Shown here: one piece after another, positions 1-11,653 of the stretch | Position numbering within the stretch: position 1 is the first letter of the stretch | How the letters are laid out: each line of letters starts with the position of its first letter | Origin: Manihot esculenta | Taxonomy: Eukaryota > Streptophyta > Magnoliopsida > Malpighiales > Euphorbiaceae | Reading direction: 5' to 3' | Length of the DNA stretch: 64,000 bases | Assembly: GCF_001659605.2 (NCBI RefSeq) | Contig: NC_035161.2 | Location: 5,164,265 to 5,228,264, forward strand | The notes under the pieces: generated by a model | Told to the model about the DNA's origin: nothing | Seen by the model: only the letters and a program-made list of their open reading frames with translations | The model's database searches: none | Made by a program: the position numbers and the translations under genes

Positions 1-1809
1 TGGAGACCAAAGAGTTGAGATCTCCCCCATCTCCAAGTTAGGATCGTTTCCCCTCTAGATCTTCAAGAGGTAAGCTTCGATCCTGCCATTCTAGTATGTT
101 TTAAACAAGTTTTATGAGTTTTGTGGGGTAGAAATGCATGTTTAGGTTATTGTTGGTTTTATGGGTTTATGTTGAGTTTTTGAGCAATGTGTGTATATTT
201 GTATGTTTGATGTGTTGTAGTTGGGGTCTAAAATAGTTTGAAGCCCCTAGGAGCTATGTATGAATGTATGTATGTTGTGGAAGTGTTTATGCAAGTTTTG
301 TTTGAGTTGTGAAGTTTGGGAGGCATTTGTGCATGATGGAGGCTGAGTTTCTGCCCTTTGGGAAGAACTCAGGTTCGGCAGCCGAAGGGACTTTCGGCCG
401 CCGAACCTGCCTGTGGAGGCCAACTTTCGGCTACCGAACCCTACCCTCGAAAGTGGACTTTCGGCTCTGGAAGGGAGTTTCGGCCGCCGAAGGTGCCGCC
501 GAACATGCATGAGTTTCCTCTCTGGGGGGGAACCTTCGACCACCGAAAGTGCCGCCAAAGGTGCATGACTTTCGGCTCTGGAGGGACTTTCAGCCGCCGA
601 ACCTGCCGCCGAAAGTGCCCTGTTCAGCCTTCCTTTACATGATTTATGTAATTGTTTTAAGGTGTTTTACGGGGTTTTTGGGGAGTATTTTAGAGTCATG
701 TTCATGGATGTTTGGTCCCTCATTTGAGTCCACCTGTGTAGGTTCGGACCCGAGGAACCGAGGACCTCAGCAATGAGATAGCTGCTTCGGAGTCATTAGA
801 GCTTCAGCCAGAGGTGAGTGGAATAACTCTTTATGTTCAAAGCAAATAATGAAAGTTTTAGCATGATTCACGCATCATGAATACCATGAGATATGTTAGG
901 GTGCTTGCATTAGAATTCACGAATATGTTGCATTGCATATTATGTTGTTGATGTGGATGAATGTTGAATGATCTATTAGCCCTCATATGTTATGACATGA
1001 TGATATGATATGGAAGTCCAGGCGTGCCTGCTCTACGCCCCAGGCACTATGTAAGAGAAAGTCCGGGCGTGCCTGCACTACGCCCCCGGCATGATTGGAT
1101 ATGCATGTTATGGTATGGAAGTCCAGGCGTGCCTGCTCTACGCCCCTGGCATGATTAGACTGTATAGAGGGCTAAATGGTGACAAGTTCATCCTTGATGT
1201 GAATTGTTTGTGCTGTGATGCATTGCATGATATCATAGGTTTTAAATATAATGTTTTATTATTCTGCTCACTGGGCTTTATAGCTCACCCCTCTCCCTTA
1301 ACCCCCAGGTTTGCAGGTGCAGGGTAGATCAGAAGGTCAGCTAGAGTAAAGTTATGGTCATGTAATAGCTAGTGGTGGACATGATAAATGTTGAAATGTA
1401 ATGTTTAGTACAGTCATGTAATGAATAGTATTAATCAGTTATGTAATGTAATGATGTTATTGAGGATAGAATTGTGATTGACCCTAGTATGTTGTTAATC
1501 CCTTTGAGTACATGATTTTAATGATGCTTATGTAAACCCAACTTAATTCATGTTATGTCACCCCATTGGAGCATTAATAAGGACTCCAAGGAGGGGTTAA
1601 TGTTTATGATTATGTTTATGAATAGTGTATGCACAGGTTGTGTTTGGTGAATGAATGAAAAGAAAAGTTCAAAATTTTTATGTATGTGTTGATCATGTAT
1701 GGGATTAAACAGGTGTACAGGTTGTATGTTAGGCTTGCTACGGGTCCCGGCGGCCTTATGCCGATCTGGATCCTAGCGCCGATAGCGGTCCGGATTCCGG
1801 GTCATTACA
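1..1809 (+). repeat. 5' LTR (3' part) of the Tekay-like element
   Basis: It aligns along its whole length with 9844-11653 and ends in ...cattaca, directly before the primer-binding site. About 477 bases of its left end lie outside the window. It contains the downstream cluster of TTCGGC-type palindromes (about 374-616) and three copies of a GGCGTGCCTGC..CTACGCCC unit (about 1019-1150). Confidence 0.93.
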
Positions 1810-1812
1810 GAT

Positions 1813-1830
1813 TGGTATCAGAGCCCTAGG
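1813..1830 (+). other. Primer-binding site of the Tekay-like element
   Basis: TGGTATCAGAGCCCTAGG begins three bases after the LTR end. The first 12 bases match the complement of the plant initiator tRNA-Met 3' end, the usual primer for plant Ty3 chromoviruses. Confidence 0.88.
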
Positions 1831-2081
1831 TTCATATGGTCGGACCTAGAGAGTGTCGGGCTCATAGAGGTTATAGAAGGTCAAGCACAATAGGAAAATC
1901 ATGTCCACTAGGATAGGATGTAGAGTTCTGTCTTGAATAATGATGTGAAATGCCATGATTCTATGCATGTGCATTAATGATATACTATGTATGTGATGTC
2001 TGTGATGCGGGTTCATGTGTTTGCACATGAACCATTTGATGCTAATGTTTATGTGATGTGTGTTGTTTTTCAGTAAACAGG

Positions 2082-3695
2082 ATGAGAGGAACTCGTCGAT
2101 CTGCACGATTGACTGGAGTACCACCGAAGGATGAGGGCATGAGTGCCCGTCCCCCTGCATTGCCAAGGGCAATGTCTAGCAGGTCTAGTAGGGAAAGAGC
2201 AGTGAGAGACCCTAGAAGGTCTTTGGATATGAACAGAAGCAGATCAGTAAGGGGAACAGCGCAAGGTGGAATGTCAGAGGATGTGGGGGATGATATGCAT
2301 ATAGATCAGAGGAGGGATGGCAGTCTTGGAGTGAATATGTCGGAGGAGGGTATGGGAGAGTCCCAAGGAGGCACTCAGGCCTTGGGATTTGTTCAGCCAC
2401 CCCAGTACCCACCCTTTTCTCAGAATCCCGGGTATTCGATGGGAGGTACATCGGATTACCCTAGCTTTAACCCTTATCACTCTCACATGCCATACCCACC
2501 TTTCTACCCACCCTACCCACAGTACCCTATGTACCCACCCCCATCATTCTATCCTGGTACAGCAAACCCTACCCCAGGGGATGCTGCACCTCCTCCACCA
2601 CCAACAGAACCTACTGTCCCAGTAACCCAAATGCCTAAGCCTAGCTCATCTGGAGGGAGCAAGGTCAAGATGACCGACTACATGAAGCTAGGTGCTCCCC
2701 AGTATGAAACCGGTGATGACCCGTTTGTGTATCTTGAGAGGGTCAGAACGATTACAGATGAGATAGGAGCTGATGACAGTAGAGCCATTCAAATGGCTGG
2801 GTTCACACTAAAATGCAAGAAGGCCCGAGAGTGGTTTAAAAACTATGTGAACCCGAGATTGGACAGCCTATCATGGGAGGAGTTTGCAAATGAGTTTGCA
2901 GGATGGGCTTTCCCTGACAGTTCAAGGGAGTTGAAGATGATTGAATTTGAGTAGTTAAGGCAGTCAGATGAGATGAGTGTGGATGAGTATACAGACAGGT
3001 TCTTGGAGCTGTTGCCATTTACTGGGCAGAATCTTGACACAGATCAAAAGAAGTCAAGGAGGTATATCATGAAGCTTCATTCCAGGTATTCCTCCTTGAT
3101 CCAGTCAGCAGAGAGGGAGAGTTTCCATGCCATAGTGGATATGGCCCGGAGGATGGAGGCTAGTGCAATAATCGAGGGAAGAGTTAAGCAGTCAGTGGCA
3201 CAGCCTTCTGGTTCCAAGACCCCAGGTGGGGGAAAGTTGGATCCTTCTTCCTTGAGTTCAGCAGCTTCAAGCAGTAAGAAGTGGGACAGAGGCCACAGGA
3301 AGTCCAAGAAGAACAAGTTCTGGAGCAAGATCAAGTCCGGTCTGGGATTAGGAAGTGGCTCGAGCTCAGGTGCAGATAATGCAGTATGTATGAAGTGTGG
3401 GAAGCCGCACAAAGGAGTATGTCGGTTTGGAACGACAGCCTGCTACAGATGTGGGCAGGAGGGGCACATGTCACGGGAGTGTCCTAGAGCAGCTTTTGTG
3501 GTACAGTCCCAGCAGATAGCTTCGGGTAGTGTGGCTCAGCCAGTAGCTCCAGCCGCGACTCAGGCTAGTGGCAGAGGCAGAGGGAGAGGGGCAGCCTCTT
3601 CTTCAGCGGGTTTCAGAGGTGAAGGTCCATCAGCTCCAGCACGGATCTTCACGATGACTCAGCAGGAGGCAAACACATCTAACACCGTGGTGTAA
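2082..3695 (+). pseudogene. gag of the Tekay-like element (inactivated)
   Basis: The first good ATG is at 2082. The product has a basic N-terminus, a Pro/Tyr-rich segment (about 2390-2600), a retrotransposon gag domain (about 2660-3190) and one CX2CX4HX4C zinc knuckle at 3441-3482 (C..C...H....C in CYRCGQEGH). It would form the virus-like particle and bind the RNA. The frame is broken by TAG at 2952-2954 in the middle of the gag domain and by TAA at 3693-3695 at the junction with the protease. The same frame carries on into pol, so an unbroken copy would make a gag-pol fusion. Confidence 0.9.
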
Positions 3696-5108
3696 GGTAA
3701 TCTCATCATTGGTTGTTCAGATGTTTATGCCTTAATGGACCCTGGTGCATCTCATTCTTTCATTGCTCCGAGGGCCGTCGAGAGGTTGGGTTTGATGGTC
3801 TCTGGGTTAAAGTGTCCCCTATAGGTCAGTGGACCCAAGTGTGACCCGTCAGTGGCATAGTCAGTCTGCCAGTGTAGTCCAGTTTTTGTTGAGGGGAGAT
3901 GCCTTTCAGCCGACCTTGTGGTTCTAGATTTGACAGATTTTGACGTCATTATAGAGATGGATTGGCTATCTACCCATGGTGCTACCTTGGACTGCAGAGA
4001 TAAGGTAGTCAAGTTCAGATGTCAAGATGGGTTAGAGGTTGTCTTCAGAGGAGACAGGGGGAGTACACCTAGAGGTTTGATATCAGTCCTTCAGGCTCGT
4101 AGGCTACTCAGGAGGGGTTGTCAAGGTTTTCTAGCTCATGTGAGAGAGCTGGATAGTCATGTTGGAGAGCCCGCCTCAGTGCCCATGGTCAGTGAGTTCT
4201 TAGACGTTTTCCCAGACGAGCTGCCAGGTTTACCACCTGCTAGGGAGATAGAGTTTGAAATTGAGTTGATGCCTGGAACCAGACCGATCTCTATCCCTCC
4301 CTACAGGATGGCACCAGCAGAATTGAAGGAGCTTAAGGAGCAGTTGCAAGAGTTGGTAGATAGAGGCTTCATCCGACCGAGTACCTCACCTTGTGGTGCT
4401 CCAGTGCTATTTGTGAAAAAGAAGGATGGATCCCTCAGACTTTGTATCGACTACAGGTAGTTGAACAAGGTCACTACCAAGAATAAGTACCTGTTGCCAA
4501 GGATCGACGATCTATTCGACTAGTTAGCAGGAGCAGGTTGTTTCTCCAAAATAGATCTGAGATCGGGGTATCATCAGCTGAGGATAAGAGAAGAGGATGT
4601 GCCGAAGACGGCATTCAGGACCAGATATGGGCACTATGAGTTTCTTATGATGCCGTTCGGGTTAACCAATGCCCCTGCAGCATTCATGGTTCTCATGAAC
4701 AGAGTATTTAGCCAGTACCTGGATCACTTTGTTATTGTCTTTATAGATGATATCTTAGTGTATTCCAGGAATGCAGAGGAGCATGCCCATCATCTGAGGT
4801 TAGTTCTGCAGACCTTGAGGGAACATGGCTTGTATGCCAAGTTCTCCAAATCTGAGTTCTGGCTGAGGAGCATTTCTTTCTTGGGGCATGTGGTGTTAGA
4901 AAATGGAATCGAGGTAGACCCCAAGAAAGTGGAGGTTGTAGCAAGCTGGCCTAGACCCACTATAGTGACAGAGATCAAGAGCTTCTTGGGTTTAGCAGGT
5001 TACTACAGGAGGTTCGTTCAGGACTTCTCTAAGATTGCAGCTCCCATGACCAGGTTGACTAAGAAGAATCAGAGGTTTTGTATGGACCGACCAGTGTGAA
5101 GAGAGCTT

Positions 5109-5113
5109 CGAAG
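5109..5113. repeat. Left target-site duplication CGAAG of the solo LTR
   Basis: CGAAG directly precedes the LTR start and is repeated exactly at 7295-7299. Five bases is the usual duplication made by Ty3/gypsy integrase. Confidence 0.95.
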
Positions 5114-7294
5114 TGTAATACCCGGCTCGAGTCCGGCATCGGAATTCCTGTAGTCCGGTGGAATCTCGGGTGTCGGAACCCTCGAGAAGGGTAATGCATA
5201 TGTTTTCCAAGGTTTTTCACTTGTTTTCATGTTTTGAAGTGTTACAAGACTTGAGTTTTGAAAGAAAAGCAACAAGGGAGAAATGCAAAGGTTCGGCCGC
5301 CGAAGGTCACTTTCGGCCCCCGAACATTGCATGGTTGCGGCTTCACGTTCGGCTGCCGAAGGTGGTCTGGCCAGCCACCTATAAAAGGGCCAAAGGTCGG
5401 TGAGAGGAGGGTATTTTCTCCTCCACTTGCAGCCAGAGGTGAGTTTCAGCCTCTCCACGTTGACTTTCATGTTTTCCATGATTTTCATCAAATCTTTCAA
5501 GAGTTTTAAGAGTTTTGGTGACTTATGAAGGTTTTGAGCAAAAGAACCACGTTTTGAAGCTTGGAGCTTTGGAAGAGCTTTTCTTCATATCTCCACGTTA
5601 GGATCCTTCATCCTCAAGTTGTGTAAGAGGTAAGTGAAGATCCTGAGCTTCTTTGATGATTTTGAAAGGTTTTATGAAGTTTGTATGGGTAGTATGCATG
5701 ATTAGGTTTAGGTGAGGTTTTTGGTGATTTGTGGTGTTTCAGCATGTTTAAGTGTTATGTGCTATGTTTGTTTAGGGTTTTAGGGTAGTTTTAGACCCCT
5801 TTGTGCATATATATGTGTATATGCTAGTTGGGAGTAGTTGATATGCATGTTTGTAGGTTTTTGGGCAAAGTTTGCATGAAACAGAGCAGGGTTCTGCCCT
5901 TCGGGCAAAACCAGGTTCGGCCGCCGAAGGAAGGTTCGGCCGCCGAACCCCTTGTGGAGGCAGTTTCGGCTGCCAAAGGTTGCCCCCGAAAGCTAGGCTT
6001 TCGGTTTAGAAAGGGACTTTCGGCCGCCTAAAGAGGGAGTTTGGCCGCCGAAAGTGTGTGAGTTTCGTCTCTGGACGAGACCTTCGGCCGCCGAAGGTGC
6101 CGCCGAACATGCATGAGTTTCGTCTCTGGAGCAGGGTTTCGGCCGCCGAATCTGCCGCCGAAAGTGCCCTGTCCAGCTTTCTTTTGCATGTTTTATGTGA
6201 TGGTTTTAGGATTGTTTAGGGGGGTTTTGGGGAGTTTTTTAGAGATGTTCTTGAGTGAGTTTAGTCCCTCATTTGAGTCCACCTGTGTAGGTACGGACCA
6301 GAGGAATCAGGGAGGTCAGCAGTGAGTCCAGTGTCAGAACCTGCAGAGTCTATTCAGAGATAACCAAAGGTGAGTGGAATTTAACTTAATGTTTTAATCT
6401 GAGAACTGAATATTTTATCATGCTTCATGCATCATGAATATGCTATAGGGTGAGTGCATTAGTGTACACAAAGATGATGCATTGAATTTATCCTTGTACT
6501 TGGCATTGCTCCTTGTACATTGTTTATGTGAGACGGCACGGACTTCGTGAGGATTCATTAGCCCTCAGAGGAAAGACCTGGAACAGCCCTACGGGGACCA
6601 GGCACAACACAAAGACCTGGAACAGCCCTATGGGGACCAGGCACATGGTACTTAGGTACCCCAGATGAGATAGAGGGAGTTTTGATCTGTCCGGCCGAGG
6701 TGATGTGCTTATGTGTTGCATTCCATGAGAGCATGTTTTATCACCTGCTATTTTATCACTATTCTACTCACTGGGCTATCGTAGCTCATCCCTCTCCCCT
6801 AACTCCAGTTGTGCAGGTTCAGAGGTCAGAGAGAACTCAGCAGGGTACAAGAAGAGTGCAGAGTCTTGTAATAACTAGTGTGGACATGTAACTGTATAGA
6901 GATATTGTAAATGTATAGAGATAGTGTCTATGTACAGTTTATAGAATAGTGCTTGACTTATAAGACTTGTAATCCCTTTGTGGAGTCACATGATCAGTTT
7001 ATGTATGTTTCTTTATTGTTGTATGGTTATGAGCAAAACCAGGCTTAACATTATGAGTTTGATCCGCCTAGGGCCATGAGGAGCTCTAGTAGGGATTAGT
7101 AGAGCACAGAGAGAGTGCATGCACAGGTTAAGCCTTGGAATGACGAAAAGGTTTATGTTTTTACAGCAAATGTATGATCATGTATGGGATTGCACAGGTA
7201 TACAGACAGAATAGCAGGCTTACTACGGGTCCCGGCGACCTTAAGTCGATCTGGATCCTAGTGCCGGTGGCAGTTCGGTTTCCGGGCTGTTACA
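5114..7294 (+). mobile_element. Solo LTR of a related Ty3/gypsy family, inserted in the RT/RNase H region
   Basis: It runs from tgtaatacccggct to ...ctgttaca, is 2181 bp long and is flanked by perfect CGAAG duplications. No internal coding sequence remains, so the internal region and one LTR were probably lost by LTR-LTR recombination. Its termini match those of the host element's LTR, and it shares the palindrome clusters, TATA region and gggtcccggcg tail. The middle repeat differs: two 39-bp AAAGACCTGGAACAGCCC units stand at 6572-6647 instead of the GGCGTGCCTGC units. It is therefore a sister subfamily. The TATA-like box is tataaaag at 5380-5387. Confidence 0.95.
6572..6647 (+). repeat. Two tandem 39-bp units inside the solo LTR
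   Basis: AAAGACCTGGAACAGCCCTA with its ggggaccaggcaca tail occurs twice in a row (6572-6610 and 6611-6647), with one base change. Confidence 0.9.
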
Positions 7295-7299
7295 CGAAG
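7295..7299. repeat. Right target-site duplication CGAAG of the solo LTR
   Basis: Exact copy of 5109-5113. After it the interrupted pol frame resumes. Confidence 0.95.
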
Positions 7300-9354
7300 A
7301 GTTAAAGAAGAGGTTGACTTCAGCACCAGTGTTAGCTCTGCCATCTAGTAATGAAGACTTTGCAGTGTATTATGATGCGTCCCGAGTGGGACTGGGTTGT
7401 GTGCTAATGCAGAATGAAAGGGTGATTGCTTATGCTTCTAGGCAGCTGAAGAAGCACGAGTTGAATTACCCTACACATGACCTAGAGATGGCAGCGGTAA
7501 TCTTTGCACTCAAGATGTGGAGGCATTACCTTTATGGGGTAAAATGTGAGATCTTCACAGATCATAAAAGCCTGCAGTACATCCTGAGTCAGAGAGAGCT
7601 GAATTTGAGGCAGAGAAGATGGGTAGAACTGCTCAGTGACTATGATTGCAAGATTCAGTACCATCCGGGTAAGGCGAATGTTGTGGCAGACGCCTTAAGC
7701 CGGAAATCACTTGGTAGTTTGTCCCATATTTCAGCAGAGAGAAGACCAGTGGTGAGGCAGTTCTTCGAGCTCATTAATGAAGGTCTACAGTTGGAGTTGT
7801 CTGGTACAGGTGCTTTGATAGCCCAGATGAGAGTAACACCCGTGTTTCTGGAGCAGGTGGCTCAGAAACAGCATGAGGACCCGGAGTTAGTAAAGATTGC
7901 CAGGACTGTTCAGTCAGGCAAGAACAAATTGTTCAGATTTGACAGCAAAGGGATCCTCCGCTATGGGAGCAGATTGTGTGTACCAGATGACGTGGGTTTG
8001 AAGGGAGACATTATGAGGGAGGCTCATAATGCCAGATACAGTGTTCACCCTAGAGCCACCAAGATGTATCAAGATCTGAAGAAAGTTTATTGGTGGCCAG
8101 CTATGAAGAGAGAAGTGGCATAGTTTGTGTCAGCCTGCGAAGTATGTCAGAGGGTGAAGCTGGAACATCAGAAGCCGGCTGGAATGCTTAACCCACTACC
8201 TATTCCAGAGTGGAAATGGGAGAATATAGCTATGGACTTCGTGGTGGGGCTACCGGTGGCGTCCAACAGATTAGACTCCATATGGGTAATTGTGGACAGA
8301 CTGACCAAATCTGCTCACTTCATTCCTGTCAGGAGTAACTACTCTGTGGACAAGTTGGCGCAGGTGTATGTTGATGAGGTTGTCAGGTTGCATGGGGTTC
8401 CTGTTTCAATAGTGTCTGATAGAGGACCCCAGTTCACCTCCAGGTTTTGGCGGAGTCTGCAAAATGCTATGGGTACCAGGTTGACTTGTAGCACTGCTTT
8501 CCATCCACAGATGGACGGAAAGTCAGAGAGGACCATCCAGACAATAGAGGATATGCTCAGAATGTGTGTGCTAGATTTTGGCAGTTCTTGGAGGCAACAT
8601 CTACCTCTAGTGGAGTTTTCCTACAATAACAGTCATCATGCTAGCAGAGGGATGGCCCCATACGAAGCTTTGTATGGAAGGAAGTGCAGGTCGCCTGTTT
8701 GTTGGGAAGAAGTTGGAGAAAGGGCCTTGGCAGGGCCTGAGCTAGTAGAGATTACCAGCAGAGTGGTACCCATAATCAGAGAAAGGATCAAGACTGCTGC
8801 AAGCAGGCAAAAGAGTTATGCAAATGTCCGCAGAAGGCAAATGGAGTTTCAGGAGGGGGATTTGGTATTGCTCAAGGTGTCTCCAATGAAAGGGGTGATT
8901 CGGTTCGGAAAGAAAGGTAAGCTAGCTCCACAGTACATCAAACCCTTTGAGATCTTGCAAAAGATTGGGAATGTATCGTATAAGCTAGATTTACCTGCTT
9001 CAATGGAGAGAATCCATCCGGTTTTCCATGTTTCTATGCTACGAAAGTTTGTATCAGATCCGGGTAAAGTTCTTAGTGAGCCTGATGTGGAGGTCCAAGA
9101 GGATCTCACTTATGTTGAGCAACTAGTGCGGATTCTTGACACTTAGATCAGAAAGTTAAGGAACAAGGAAATCCCGATGGTGAAAGTCCTTTGGAATCAC
9201 CACAACATTAAGGACTGTACCTGGGAGACACGGGAGTCCATGCTCCAGCAATATCCTCATCTCTTTTAAAGTAAGTGTTATGTGTTTTATGTGAATGTTT
9301 ATGTTTTATGCCATGCTATGTTTGTTTGGTGAACATTCGGGGACGAATGTTCTT

Positions 9355-9367
9355 AAGGGGGGAAGAA
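9355..9367 (+). other. Polypurine tract of the Tekay-like element
   Basis: AAGGGGGGAAGAA lies directly before the 3' LTR start (TGTAATACC at 9368). This is where plus-strand DNA synthesis is primed. Confidence 0.88.
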
Positions 9368-11653
9368 TGTAATACCCGGCTAGACTTCGGTATCGGAATT
9401 CCTACCGTCCGGTGGAATCTCGGATGTCGAAAACCTCTAGAAGGGTAAAACCATATTTTCATAAAATGTTTTAATGTATTTTATGGTTTTAAGCAAGAAA
9501 GGAAATTGAGTTTTGAATGAAAAATACCAAGGAGGCATTTCCAGGTTCGGCCGCCGAACATTGGATAGTTTAGGGGGGCAAGTTAGGCTTCCAAAAGTTT
9601 CAAAGGTTCGGCCGCCGAACTTGCATGAGTTTTGGAGGCACTTTAGGCTGCCGAAAGGTGGTCTAGCAGCCCCTATAAAAGGGCTCCATGGCCGAAACGG
9701 GCGAGTTTTCTCCCCATTTTCAGCCACGGTGAGTCCCTACTCTTCCATGGTTCGTTTTTGATGTTTTTCCTCCGATCTTTAGAGTTTTAATGAGTTTTAT
9801 CTTGATTTGAAGATATTTGAGCAAAAGAGCAAGTTTTGGAGCTTGGAGACCAAAGTGTTGAGATCTCCCCCATCTCCAAGTTAGGATCGTTTCCCCTCTA
9901 GATCTTCAAGAGGTAAGCTTCGATCCTGCCATTCTAGTATGTTTTAAACAAGTTTTATGAGTTTTGTGGGGTAGAAATGCATGTTTAGGTTATTGTTGGT
10001 TTTATGGGTTTATGTTGAGTTTTTGAGCAATATGTGTATATTTATATGTTTGATGTGTTGTAGTTGGGGTTTAAAATAGTTTGAAGCCCCTAGGAGCTAT
10101 GTATGAATGTATGTATGTTGTGGAAGTGTTTATGCATGTTTTGTTTGAGTTGTGAAGTTTGGGAGGCATTTGTGCATGATGGAGGCTGAGTTTCTGCCCT
10201 TTGGGAAGAACTCAGGTTCGGCAGCCGAAGGGACTTTCGGCCGCCGAACTTGCCTGTGGAGGCCAACTTTCGGCTGCCGAACCCTGCCCCCGAAAGTGGA
10301 CTTTCGGCTCTGGAAGGGAGTTTCGGCCGCCGAAGGTGCCGCCGAACATGCATGAGTTTCATCTCTGGGGGGGAACCTTCGGCCGCCGAAAGTGCCGCCG
10401 AAGGTGCATGACTTTCGGCTCTGGAGGGACTTTCGGCCGCCGAACCTGCCGCCGAAAGTGCCCTATTCAGCCTTCCTTTACATGATTTATGTGATTGTTT
10501 TAAGGTGTTTTAGGGGGGTTTTTGGGGAGTATTTTAGAGTCATGTTCATGGATGTTTGGTCCCTCATTTGAGTCCACTTGTGTAGGTTCGGACCCGAGGA
10601 ACCGAGGACCTCAGCAGTGAGATAGCTGCTTCGGAGTCATTAGAGCTTCAGCCAGAGGTGAGTGGAATAACTCTTTATGTTCAAAGCAAATAATGAAAGT
10701 TTTAGCATGATTCACGCATCATGAATACCATGAGATATGTTAGGGTGCTTGCATTAGAATTCACGAATATGTTGCATTGCATATTATGTTGTTGATGTGG
10801 ATGAATGTTGAATGATCCATTAGCCCTCATATGTTATGACATGATGATATGATATGGAAGTCCAGGCGTGCCTGCTCTACGCCCCTGGCACTATGTAAGA
10901 GAAAGTCTAGGCATGCCTGCACTATGCCCCCGGCATGATTGGATATGTATGTTATGGTATGGAAGTCCAGGCGTGCCTGCTCTACGCCCCTGGCATGATT
11001 AGACTGTATGGAGGGCTAAATGGTGACAAGTTCATCCTTGATGTGAATTGTTTGTGCTGTGATGCATTCCATGATATCATAGGTTTTAAATATAATGTTT
11101 TATTATTCTGCTCACTGGGCTTTATAGCTCACCCCTCTCCCTTAACCCCCAGGTTTGCAGGTGCAGGGTAGATCAGGAGGTCAGCTAGAGTAAAGTTATG
11201 GTCATGTAATAGCTAGTGGTGGACATGATAAATGTTGAAATGTAATGTTTAGTACAGTCATGTAATGAATAGTATTAATCAGTTATGTAATGTAATGATG
11301 TTATTGAGGATAGAATTGTGCTTGACCCTAGTATGTTGTTAATCCCTTTGAGTACATGATTTTAATGATGCTTATGTAAACCCAACTTAATTCATGTTAT
11401 GTCACCCCATTGGAGCATTAATGAGAACTCCAAGGAGGGGTTAATGTTTATGATTATGTTTATGAATAGTGTATGCACAGGTTGTGTTTGGTGAATGAAT
11501 GAAAAGAAAAGTTCAAAATTTTTATGTATGTGTTGATCATGTATGGGATTAAACAGGTGTACAGGTTGTATGTTAGGCTTGCTACGGGTCCCGGCGGCCT
11601 TATGCCGATCTGGATCCTAGCGCCGGTAGCGGTTCGGATTTCGGGTCGTTACA
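9368..11653 (+). repeat. 3' LTR of the Tekay-like element (2286 bp)
   Basis: Begins TGTAATACCCGGC and ends GTCGTTACA, with TG..CA ends. It contains a TATA-like box (tataaaag at 9674-9681) and two groups of TTCGGCNGCCGAA palindromes: 9546-9558 and 9607-9619 before the TATA, then 10217-10229, 10236-10248, 10269-10281, 10322-10334, 10378-10390 and 10432-10444 after it. Confidence 0.95.
9674..9681 (+). promoter_or_regulatory. TATA-like box in the 3' LTR
   Basis: TATAAAAG sits in a GC-rich setting about 306 bases into the LTR. The same box at the same relative place in the solo LTR (5380-5387) supports it as the retrotransposon promoter. Being in the 3' LTR it could drive read-out transcription to the right, into the split Tat element. 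Confidence 0.65.

Larger units (their letters stand above)
3696..9269 (+). pseudogene. pol of the Tekay-like element: protease, RT, RNase H, integrase, chromodomain-like tail (split and inactivated)
   Basis: Domains in order: aspartic protease with a DPGAS active-site loop (about 3738); reverse transcriptase (about 4280-5080) with FIDD at about 4739-4750; RNase H (about 7314-7690) with a DASR and a TDHKSL motif; HHCC zinc-binding region ending CEVCQ (about 8000-8150); integrase core with MDFVVGLP and SDRGPQF; and a C-terminal chromodomain-like tail ending YPHLF before the stop at 9267-9269. Breaks: in-frame TAG at 3822, 3858, 4458, 4521, 8121 and 9144, one extra base within about 5076-5085, and a 2181-bp solo LTR at 5114-7294. 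At least four of the TAG codons stand where relatives have CAG. Confidence 0.9.
1..11653 (+). mobile_element. Ty3/gypsy chromovirus (Tekay/Del-like), nested host of a solo LTR, 5' end cut by window edge
   Basis: Order seen: partial 5' LTR, tRNA-Met type primer site, gag with zinc knuckle, protease, reverse transcriptase, RNase H, integrase with chromodomain-like tail, polypurine tract, 3' LTR. Integrase after reverse transcriptase is the Ty3 order, and the tail after the integrase is typical of Tekay/Del chromoviruses. All coding domains lie in one frame apart from one local frameshift, but eight in-frame stops are present, so this copy is dead. It interrupts a minus-strand Tat element; the bases just after it, caatc at 11654-11658, are the expected right target duplication, whose left partner would lie outside the window. 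The two LTRs differ at roughly 36 of about 1809 positions counted by eye (about 2%), so the insertion is young. Confidence 0.93.

Noticed and set aside
309..642. Overlapping open frames in the LTRs (also 10152-10485 and 5828-6325)
   Set aside because: They arise from GC-rich palindromes in the LTR leader, occur in several frames and have no domain.
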